Part shown: positions 54,452-64,000 of the stretch, piece after piece
Layout: each line of letters opens with the position of its first letter
Numbering within the stretch: position 1 is the stretch's first letter
DNA from: Pratylenchus scribneri
Taxonomy: Eukaryota > Nematoda > Chromadorea > Rhabditida > Pratylenchidae
Assembly (NCBI GenBank): GCA_030063045.1
Contig: JAQSEB010000007.1
Span: 434,001 to 498,000, forward strand
DNA: 64,000 bases
Direction of reading: 5' to 3'
Notes under the pieces: generated by a model
The model's database searches: none
What the model was told of the DNA's origin: nothing
Seen by the model: only the letters and a program-made list of their open reading frames with translations
Position numbers and translations under genes: made by a program

Positions 54452-56430
54452 ATTCATTTACAAAAATATGTTCACTTTTTGTTATTTCCTCATTTTTAGC
54501 CAATAATATTTTTATTTTAATCATTTCGCCCATTTTCTCCATAAATTACCCCCTCGCCTTTTGCCCCCTTCATTTTCATTCATCTATGCTAGGCAAAAAG
54601 AAGGCCAAAAAGCCAATTTGTTGGGCAATTTGTCAAAGAAATGGATGCTTCCCCTTCCCTCCCTTGATGCCATTTTGGCCTCTGATTAAAAGGTTAAAAA
54701 ATGAATGTGAAAAAGGGGAATGAAAATGGCTGTACCAAAGGGGAAAGAATAATCCTCCAAAACCATTTTTTCATGTTTTAAAACAAATATATCCTTATTA
54801 GAGGTTTTTATTGCCCTTCGGAATCAGATGCGCACTTCCCAACTTTTTAACCCCTTTAACCCCGCAATTAAGCGAATGCTTCAAAAGTTAAAAGAAAGGG
54901 GGAATTGTAATTTGGATGAAGAGGGGGATGGAACTTTTGATCCAATTCAATCCAAAAAGGATGTTGTCGGAAATTATTTGTAAGGGGAAAAGGCGGGCAA
55001 TAACCGTAAAACCATCGCCCCAATCCCAAAAGCACACTTCTTTGGGGGATGCCGCCCGAGGGGGAAGGATGCAAAATATTCTGCTGTTTCTGTTGATGCG
55101 AAAACATTACTCAATTTGACCCAAAAATGACAAGGGAAGGAGGAAATGATTGTAAAGTGATTGGGTGGGGATATGGAGGAAGGCGGCATATTGGCCAAAA
55201 CAAAATGGCGAGTAAGTTGTTGGCAACCTGTGGGAATGGAATGAGGAATCAATTACATTTTTGGCGAATAATTCCCATCCAATTAAATATTACTCCTCAG
55301 CAGAAATATGCCAATTCCCTCTATCCAACAAATTTCATAATTTCCCGCAACTTTCCCTCCAACAGAGGCATAAGGACATAATTTGTCAAGAAAATTGGAA
55401 TAAGGATGGGGAAGGGGATGAATATGAATAATGTAATCGGCCAAAATTATTGTCATTTTGCATGTCAACCGAGAAGAATGGAAATGGAGTGAATAGAAAA
55501 TTGGGGGGAAAGCCAAATTAATGGTCGTGAGGGATTAATAAAAAAAAAGGCCAAAATGAATGTACAATGATGATTATGAATGGAACAATGTTTTGGGATA
55601 CAGAATGGGATATTTTAAATAAATATTAATAATTTTATTATTAATTTTCAACTTTTTTATCTGCTAATCCAATCTTTTCTTTTCTTCATGAAATTCATTT
55701 TGGCTTCACCCATATTCTGCATAATTTAGCCCCCAAATATTCCCCTATTCCTCTTATTCTTTCATCCCAAGGCGCCAATTTGTCAAAATCTGTCAAATTA
55801 TTCGGACCAATAAGGGGGCCAAATACAATTCCAGATTGGTACACAAAAATTCATCAACAAAATGGCCAAAAGGGAAGAATGAATTCTCGGCATTTTTACC
55901 GCATTTTCGCCGATTTCTTTGTCATAATCGTCCCCCGGGAAATTTGCTTAAAAGCCAATGGGAATATAAAAAACTGATGGATTGGATTATTCTCCTCAAA
56001 GAATGGGCCAATATATTTTGGGGAATAGAGGGATTTATGTGCATTTTACAAATTGAATGGTGGATACGATGGCATAATTCCATTAAAATGGCATAACAAA
56101 TTTCCAATCAATAATTTAATTTAGTTTAAATCCGGATGGTGCGTTCAATCAAATACATAAAATGGTCTTTATCTATCCCATTCCCATCCCAATATTATCC
56201 AACATTTCTGCCATCCTTCATTTTCTACAGTATTCTCCTTCTTCGGCAAGCTCGCCTTCCTTTCCTTTCCCTCCCTTTGGGGGCGGTCCTTCTAAATAAA
56301 TGAATGAAAGGAAGGGTAATGGGATGGATGAGTGAATTTTGACATCCATCGATTCATGGGCCAATTCCCTTCATCATTCATTATCCTCCTCATTCATTTT
56401 CCAATCATTTTTAGCTTATTAATACATAAA
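54452..56430. other. Intergenic upstream of vab-7/eve gene, no gene seen
   Basis: Two kilobases with no frame that joins to a recognisable product. Overlapping frames on both strands around 54870-55520 are low complexity. It probably contains the promoter and enhancers of the homeobox gene that follows, but I can point to no site. Confidence 0.4.
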
Positions 56431-58181
56431 ATGGCCAATCAAAATCCTCAAATTGGCAATCCAATTATTCCTCCTTCATCCTTCAGGCATATTGACGCAT
56501 TGTTGGATCAAAACAAACAGCCAGAGGTGAGGGAATTCATTCGGCCTTATTATTATTAAACCAATAATTTTCCTAGCAATTCTCTCCTGATCGGCCCCAA
56601 AATGTCCTTCCTCCATTCTTTCCAACCCCAGCTGATCATCTGAATGCCATTTTCCCCCTTCCAAATTGCCATTTTGCCCCAATTTTGCCATCTTCTTCAA
56701 TTCCCTCATCCGCCTCTGCTTCTTGGCACTTTCCAATTCCGTCAATCCTTTTTCGGCCATTTCCTTCACAAAGAATTGGCACCGTCAATGAAAGGTTTGC
56801 CTAATTTTCATTGCCTCAATTTCTTTTTTCATTTTCAGCATTCCCGTCGATTCTTCATCCCAAATTGGCTTCCAAAATGGATGGATGATTGGGGAAGAAA
56901 ATGATCGAGAAATTGGAACCGAAAAGTTGAAAGATGGCAAAGAGGAAGAAGCCAATGAGGAAAAGGAAGGGACGAGGACAAAAGGGGAAAAAGGAAGGAA
57001 ATCAAGTGAAGAATATGCGAATGCTGCTGGCAATTTACATATGAATGGTAAAAAATTGGGTAATAAACAAATTGGCCAAAACAATTATCAAATTAAATTC
57101 ATCCACTCCTTATTAGCCTGCTTTACAGTAATATGAAAAATCAAATTTTATGGGTAAAGGAGAGGAAGGAAAGGAGCAGAAGGATCATAAAAATATGGAA
57201 TAGAAATATTTGAAAATGGAAGGGCAGAAAATGGGCAGGTGGGCGAAGTAAATTTTGGACAAATTTAATAAATGGAGAGTAGAGGGTTGACAAAAATGAA
57301 TGAAATTTCCAATGTTTTGTAAAGAAAAAATGGAATAATGTTCCGAAAAATTGATAAAAATTGAATAAAATTAGATTCAATTCAATAGGTTCAATGGATT
57401 ATGGGGCAAATGCAGCGGCAATGCGACGATACAGAACGGCATTTAGCCGAGAACAAATTCGATTGCTTGAGCGGGAATTCAATCGGGAAAATTATGTATC
57501 AAAGGTAAATCAATTAAATATTTTGTTGATTTGAAGAAATTAAAATTACTAAATATTTCAGATTCGTCGAGGGGAATTGGCTGCTGAATTGGAATTGCCA
57601 GAGGGCACAATCAAGGTAACTTAATTTTAGAAATGGACTACTGTGGTTGAAATATATATTTATTCATTTAAGGTTTGGTTCCAGAATAGGCGAATGAAGC
57701 AGAAAAGGTACTAATTACAATATTGATATTAATCTAGGTAATACATTTGTATAGACAAAATTTGACGAATATGATGGGATTAGCAGCCGGATGGCCCCAA
57801 CTGGAACAATTGCTATTGAATGCAGGCCAATCCTCGAATCCCTCACAATTAGCTATTAATTCTCCTTCCGCATTCATTGCTGAATTTTGGCGCAAATCAT
57901 CAGCGGCAATCTTTCTCCAGCAACGCACAATGGAACAACAAATTTGGCATCAAGATCAACAACAAAACTCGCCATCAACAAATGTGAATGGCAGTGGTGG
58001 AAATGGAGAATTGTGAGTGAAAAGAAGGGGGAAATGAATGCTCGCAAAAAGGGGATTTGAGCAATTTTGATTTGGTCATTCTTTCAGTTTTCATTCTGGC
58101 CAATCAACAAATGGAATGCAAACATTGTCTGGTCAAAATCGGTCCGAAAGAAAGTCGTCAATAAATAAATTCCATAATTAA
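56431..58181 (+). CDS. vab-7: Even-skipped/EVX-type homeobox transcription factor
   Basis: Nuclear transcription factor that in animals patterns posterior tissue and motor neurons. Eight exons join in frame from [20 protein letters not shown] at 56431. A Pro/Phe-rich region, then a Lys/Glu-rich one ([20 protein letters not shown]), precede the homeodomain: [58 protein letters not shown]. These match the eve class ([44 protein letters not shown]) by memory. The C-terminus is Gln/Ser/Asn-rich and ends NKFHN. Introns split the homeodomain at VSK/IRR and TIK/VWF. Start is the only upstream ATG in frame before the exon's donor at 56527. Confidence 0.93.
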
Positions 58182-58579
58182 AAAGTGTTTTATGCCAATA
58201 AATTTATTAATGAACTTAATTTAATGTTTAATTTGTTTAATTTTCGCATTTACCTAATGGAATTCTCTTTTACTCAAAGTTAATGATTTGAGAATTGAGA
58301 TGGATGGAATTATGCAAATAAAATTTTTCTTATTATGCAAAAATGTATGTATAAAAATATATTAAATATAAATATCAAGAATTAATTTTGTTTGATAGGA
58401 AAATTGTTAGAGTAAACTAAAAATAACAATTGATATAGTTCCAAAACAAATAGATCTCTTAAATTCGGTAATTTTCTAATCCCGATGAACCGAAAAATAA
58501 ATATTTGATTGCTCAAATAAATGTGAGAAAATGGGAATAGTTTGCTTTATAAAATAGTTGCGTACGGTATTCCCAAAAA

Positions 58580-61510
58580 TGTTTTGTTGTTCTGATTTTC
58601 ATTCCGGAAAATATTTTGTTGTTCTGATTTTCATTCCGGAAAATATTTTGTTGTTCTGATTTTCATTCCGGAAAATATTTTTTGTTCTGATTTTCAATGT
58701 TTTGTTGTTGTTCTGATTTTGTTGTTGTTCTGATTTTCAAAATTTTATTGTTGTTCTGATTTTCAATGTTTTGTTGTTGTTCTGATTTTGTTGTTGTTCT
58801 GATTTTCAATGTTTTGTTGTTGTTCTGATTTTGTTGTTGTTCTGATTTTCAATGTTTTGTTGTTGTTCTGATTTTCAATGTTTTGTTGTTGTTCTGATTT
58901 TCAATGTTTTATTGTTGTTCTGATTTTCAATGTTTTGTTGTTGTTCTGATTTTCAATGTTTTGTTGTTGTTCTGATTTTCAATGTTTTGTTGTTGTTCTG
59001 ATTTTCAATGTTTTGTTGTTGTTCTGATTTTCAATGTTTTGTTGTTGTTCTGATTTTCAATGTTTTGTTGTTGTTCTGATTTTCAATGTTTTGTTGTTGT
59101 TCTGATTTTGTTGTTGTTCTGATTTTCAATGTTTTGTTGTTGTTCTGATTTTCAAAGTTTTGTTGTTGTTCTGATTTTCAATGTTTTGTTGTTGTTCTGA
59201 TTTTCAATGTTTTGTTGTTGTTCTGATTTTCAATGTTTTGTTGTTGTTCTGATTTTTAATGTTTGTTGTTGTTCTGATTTTGTTGTTGTTCTGATTTTCA
59301 ATGTTTTGTTGTTGTTCTGATTTTGTTGTTGTTCTGATTTTCAATGTTTTGTTGTTGTTCTGATTTTTAATGTTTGTTGTTGTTCTGATTTTCAATGTTT
59401 TATTGTTGTTCTGATTTTCAATGTTTTGTTGTTGTTCTGATTTTCAATGTTTTGTTGTTGTTCTGATTTTCAATGTTTTGTTGTTGTTCTGATTTTCAAT
59501 GTTTTGTTGTTGTTCTGATTTTGTTGTTGTTCTGATTTTCAATGTTTTGTTGTTGTTCTGATTTTGTTGTTGTTCTGATTTTCAATGTTTTGTTGTTGTT
59601 CTGATTTTCAATGTTTTGTTGTTGTTCTGATTTTCAATGTTTTGTTGTTGTTCTGATTTTCAATGTTTTGTTGTTGTTCTGATTTTGTTGTTGTTCTGAT
59701 TTTCAATGTTTTGTTGTTGTTCTGATTTTGTTGTTGTTCTGATTTTCAATGTTTTGTTGTTGTTCTGATTTTTAATGTTTGTTGTTGTTCTGATTTTCAA
59801 TGTTTTATTGTTGTTCTGATTTTCAATGTTTTGTTGTTGTTCTGATTTTCAATGTTTTGTTGTTGTTCTGATTTTCAATGTTTTGTTGTTGTTCTGATTT
59901 TCAATGTTTTGTTGTTGTTCTGATTTTTAATGTTTTGTTCTTGTTCTGATTTTCAATGTTTTGTTCTTGTTCTGATTTTCAATGTTTTGTTGTTGTTCTG
60001 ATTTTCAATGTTTTGTTCTTGTTCTGATTTTCAATGTTTTGTTCTTGTTCTGATTTTCAATGTTTTGTTGTTGTTCTGATTTTCAATGTTTTGTTGTTGT
60101 TCTGATTTTCAAAGTTTTATTGTTGTTCTGATTTTCAATGTTTTGTTGTTGTTCTGATTTTGTTGTTGTTCTGATTTTCAATGTTTTGTTGTTGTTCTGA
60201 TTTTGTTGTTGTTCTGATTTTCAATGTTTTGTTGTTGTTCTGATTTTCAATGTTTTGTTGTTGTTCTGATTTTCAATGTTTTGTTGTTGTTCTGATTTTC
60301 AATGTTTTATTGTTGTTCTGATTTTCAATGTTTTGTTGTTGTTCTGATTTTCAATGTTTTGTTGTTGTTCTGATTTTCAATGTTTTGTTGTTGTTCTGAT
60401 TTTCAATGTTTTGTTGTTGTTCTGATTTTTAATGTTTTGTTCTTGTTCTGATTTTCAATGTTTTGTTCTTGTTCTGATTTTCAATGTTTTGTTGTTGTTC
60501 TGATTTTCAATGTTTTGTTCTTGTTCTGATTTTCAATGTTTTGTTCTTGTTCTGATTTTCAATGTTTTGTTGTTGTTCTGATTTTCAATGTTTTGTTGTT
60601 GTTCTGATTTTGTTGTTGTTCTGATTTTCAATGTTTTGTTGTTGTTCTGATTTTCAAAGTTTTATTGTTGTTCTGATTTTCAATGTTTTGTTGTTGTTCT
60701 GATTTTGTTGTTGTTCTGATTTTCAATGTTTTGTTGTTGTTCTGATTTTGTTGTTGTTCTGATTTTCAATGTTTTGTTGTTGTTCTGATTTTCAATGTTT
60801 TGTTGTTGTTCTGATTTTCAATGTTTTGTTGTTGTTCTGATTTTCAATGTTTTGTTGTTGTTCTGATTTTCAATGTTTTGTTGTTGTTCTGATTTTCAAT
60901 GTTTTGTTGTTGTTCTGATTTTCAATGTTTTGTTGTTGTTCTGATTTTCAATGTTTTGTTGTTGTTCTGATTTTCAATGTTTTGTTGTTGTTCTGATTTT
61001 CAATGTTTTGTTGTTGTTCTGATTTTCAATGTTTTGTTGTTGTTCTGATTTTCAATGTTTTGTTGTTTTTCTGATTTTTAATGTTTGTTGTTGTTCTGAT
61101 TTTGAATGTTTTGTTGTTGTTCTGACTTTCAATGTTTTGTTGTTGTTCTGATTTTCAATGTTTTGTTGTTGTTCTGATTTTCAATGTTTTGTTGTTATTC
61201 TGATTTTCAATGTTTTGTTGTTGTTCTGATTTTCAATGTTTTGTTGTTGTTCTGATTTTCATTGTTTAGTTGTTGTTCTGATTTTCAATGTTTAGTTGTT
61301 GTTCTGATTTTCTTTCCGGAAAATGTTTTGTTGTTCTGATTTTCTTCCCGGAAAATGTTTTGTTGTTCTGATTTTCTTTCCGGAATATGTTTTGTTGTTC
61401 TGATTTTCTTTCCGGAAAATGTTTTGTTATTCCGTTTTTCTTTCCGGAATTTTTTTTGTTCTGATTTTTAATTCAAGAAAATGTCTGATTTTCTTTCCGG
61501 AAAATGTTTT
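58580..61510 (+). repeat. 26-bp satellite, about 110 copies, with TTCCGGAA units at both edges
   Basis: The interior unit is TTCAATGTTTTGTTGTTG plus TTCTGATT (26 bp), with frequent shortened units (TTGTTGTTCTGATTT) and larger blocks repeated in the same order. Edge units at 58598-58690 and 61305-61510 instead read TTCCGGAAAATGTTTTGTTG plus TTCTGATTTTC. The words GTACGGTATT (58562) and AATACCGTAC (61536) flank the array as an inverted pair. It starts about 400 bp after the vab-7 stop codon. Confidence 0.95.
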
Positions 61511-61545
61511 TAATTTCTTCTGATTTCCCTTTTGCAATACCGTAC

Positions 61546-64000
61546 TCCTCACTATCAATTATCAAATCTATGCTTCTCTTATCATATTCACTTTTTCACT
61601 ATTAAAGAAATAGTTTAATTTTTTGTGTTAAAATTTTTACTACAACTATAATACAGAAATATGAACATTCTTAAATTACCATTACCATACCATAAACAGA
61701 CATGGCCAATTTGAATCTAGGCAATGATTCTGCCTGGAGGAACATCGTCCATTTAAACAATTGCTTTTTCTTGTGAGATCGTCAAAGAAATACCCTTCAA
61801 ATTTCCAAAGGGAAATTCAAAGATCCCCTACTTTGCCCCCTTTTAATCCTCACAAATCCGATTCATCCTCCCATCCATTCCATCCATTTTTGGTCATTAT
61901 TATTATCTCCATACTCCTCTCAAAATAGGCATTATCGAAGTGGTCGATGAATATGAAGGAGTCGATGGAGAGGGGAACAACAAGGTCTTCTCCCACTTTC
62001 CCATTCCACTTTGTCTATTCTTATTTTATTACGGAGGAATCGATTGCAGGAAATATAGATGGAATATGTACAACTAAACATTTCCATCCAATATTACAAA
62101 TATCCCTCCATAATATTTCATATCCGAACAAAATCGCATTCATTTCGAAAATTACCCGATTTCATTTCGGTCATTTAAGATTTACCTATATCTCGAATCT
62201 GATTACCCCTGTGGGTGTATTTTGCAATAGTATCATAAAATCTCCCCAACTAAAGTAAAAAAGGTGGCTGTTAATAATTTTTAATTATATATTAATATTA
62301 ATGGGAAATTATTTGTTTGATTATGGAGTAATTATTCCCATTTTTCCTTTATAATACAGCGAAAATGACGGGTTTTATGAGGGAGAATCCCCATTCACGT
62401 GCATTCAGAAGAAATAAACCGATCATCTTTGCCTCACTTTTTCCTATATTTAATATTTCTAATTTAATTTTAATAATGATCCCATTTTACGTTGGAATCC
62501 TTTATCACATACATTTTATCGACTTCACCATCCCATCCAATCCGCCACTTTCTCCCAATCCAAATCCGTATCAAATTTCATCTGGCATCATCACCCCCAG
62601 CAGTATCCCCCATTTTCGCCATTCCCAATCCATTTTATCCACATTTCCTCCAGCCCAAAGTTTCCCCATATTTATCTGCAGCTGCACACATTTTTGCACC
62701 CACTTTTGGTTCTTCTGCTCATCATTCATTCATTCGTATTTTCGTACATTCCATTATTTTCAAATCCATTTCCCACTGAATTACTTATTTATTTGATTTC
62801 AATTTCAATTGTGAATATTTTCATATTCCAATTTCCCTTATATAGTCAATTTTCTTCATCCATGTCCCCCAATTCCATTTCTTCGCGCATTCGCGAAGGA
62901 TGGAAAGAAGCTTTTTCTTTCATTGTTGAATGTTTGCGCACTTTTATATTTATTGTCCTTCATTCCTCCAACAAAGCATTCATTGTGGATTATTCTCTCC
63001 CAATTGAAGAATTATTAAAATTTTTGCCAATCAATTCTTTGCCCAATTCTCCAATAAGTTTGCCCACCCAAACAAGGAAAATGTTTGGCTCATATTTCAC
63101 CTCATTTCCCCTTGGCCATTTATTTTTTTCGTCCTTGGCCTAGCTAAAAACTAATGCCTTCCATCCTCCTCTCATTCCATTCCATTACACTTAAATTGGC
63201 TGCCCAATTTTCGTTTATCCTTTTTTTTCTCCTTAATTCCTTTAAATGCCTCCATCTCCTCCAATATTCCTTCAAATTGCCCCTTTCATTAAATTGGTCA
63301 AATGGAACGAAAATAACCATATAATCGGAAACCATTTTATATTTTTGTTAGAATTTGGAGAACACTTTTGCAATTTTCGAATTAAAAAATTAACCGTTGG
63401 TTAATTTGCGAATTCTCTCCTCCTTTTATTCGCCCCAATTGATGTTCTGCTGCTGCAATTCACCTCACATTCCCCTTTTTTGTGGGTTTAGACTTTAGAG
63501 GATGCTTTAACTTTAAACCGGGAAGGAAGGGATGGGTTTGATTGACATAGAACAGACGGCGGCAAATTGACATTTGAAAGGGGGTTCAAACACGAGTAGG
63601 AAGGATTGTGAAGTGCAAAAAGAGGAAATTGGCACAAAAACCCAAATGGCCACAACCCTCACCCGGAAGCATTTTTTACCTTCTCAATTTTCATTGGATT
63701 TATAATAAAAATATAAGTGCAAATGAAATGGAATTAATGCATAAATAAGAAATATGCATTGAAAGGAATTTGGTACAAAAATATGACTTAATTTTTAATA
63801 AAATATTTATTCCTGCAATGAAATTGGACTTTCATTTTTTTATCCCCAAAATATGGCAATGCAAAGTTCATTCAATTCCTTCGCTTATAAAAAAATATTT
63901 TTGAGTGAGTCCAAAAGTTGTGTTCGTTGGGTAAATTTAATTTTCTCGCGGCATTTATATACTAGAAAGATGCTTTTCAATTTTTCACTTTTCAAAATTC
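61546..64000. other. No gene assigned; weak hints of exons
   Basis: A plus-strand frame at about 61928-61990 (IIEVVDEYEGVDGEGNNK before a GT) and open frames at 62580-62780 and 62860-63142 (containing REGWKEAFSFIVECLRTFIF) could be exons, but I cannot join them in frame and recognise no family. The sequence is otherwise rich in CCATTTCC-type words, like the first 6 kb. Confidence 0.3.

Noticed and set aside
58580..61510. CRISPR-like array
   Set aside because: Regularly spaced unique spacers are absent; units are contiguous and nearly identical, the flanks carry animal genes with introns, and no cas gene is present.

Overview
The window looks like nuclear DNA of a nematode. It is AT-rich, its genes are cut into short exons by introns of about 44-60 nt, and the recognisable genes are animal genes: synaptotagmin, a Bsx-type and an even-skipped-type homeobox gene, centractin, a Cdc34-type E2, ESCRT-I MVB12, SURF4 and BAP31. 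A plant-parasitic (tylenchid) worm is my guess; nothing in the sequence proves the genus.

Layout. 1-6.8 kb: no convincing gene, one 36-bp satellite. 6.8-15.8 kb: synaptotagmin-1 (+), a Ly6/three-finger GPI-type protein (+) whose last intron holds a 2.3-kb satellite, and a DUF4139 protein (-) with a one-base frameshift. 16.4-19.3 kb: two divergent paralogous genes for 83-residue charged proteins with a foldback element between them, then a 32-bp satellite. 19.5-25 kb: hexosamine-pathway GFPT (-) and ER cargo receptor SURF4 (-). 26.1-30.9 kb: a Gln-rich protein (-) just downstream of a selenoprotein-P-like protein (-), divergent from MVB12 (+). 31-34.6 kb: 23-bp satellite and Bsx-type homeobox gene (-). 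36-42.6 kb: arp-1/centractin, STEEP1, BAP31 and a small Cys-rich protein (all -). 43-49.3 kb: ubc-3/CDC34 (+), an RDH-type dehydrogenase (-), a PPP4R1-like subunit (-) and a 49-bp perfect palindrome. 49.7-54.5 kb: the 23-bp satellite in reverse, a decaying carbonic-anhydrase-like gene (-) and a short receptor-type tyrosine kinase (+). 56.4-61.5 kb: eve/vab-7 homeobox gene (+) and a 3-kb 26-bp satellite. The last 2.5 kb holds nothing I can assign.

Two themes go beyond ordinary gene content. First, six separate tandem arrays with different unit lengths each carry an eight-base palindrome centred on CCGG (TTCCGGAA in five, TGCCGGCA in one). Second, the oversized introns I noticed coincide with repeats: satellite in Ly6, a dispersed ~300-bp repeat in synaptotagmin, Bsx and the carbonic-anhydrase-like gene, and tRNA-like inserts in GFPT and arp-1. 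The genes are mostly unrelated housekeeping, neuronal and developmental loci. The only operon-like arrangements are the selenoprotein-P-like/Gln-rich pair (about 50 nt apart) and, more loosely, BAP31-STEEP1-arp-1. All exon joins were made by hand from splice signals and reading frame.
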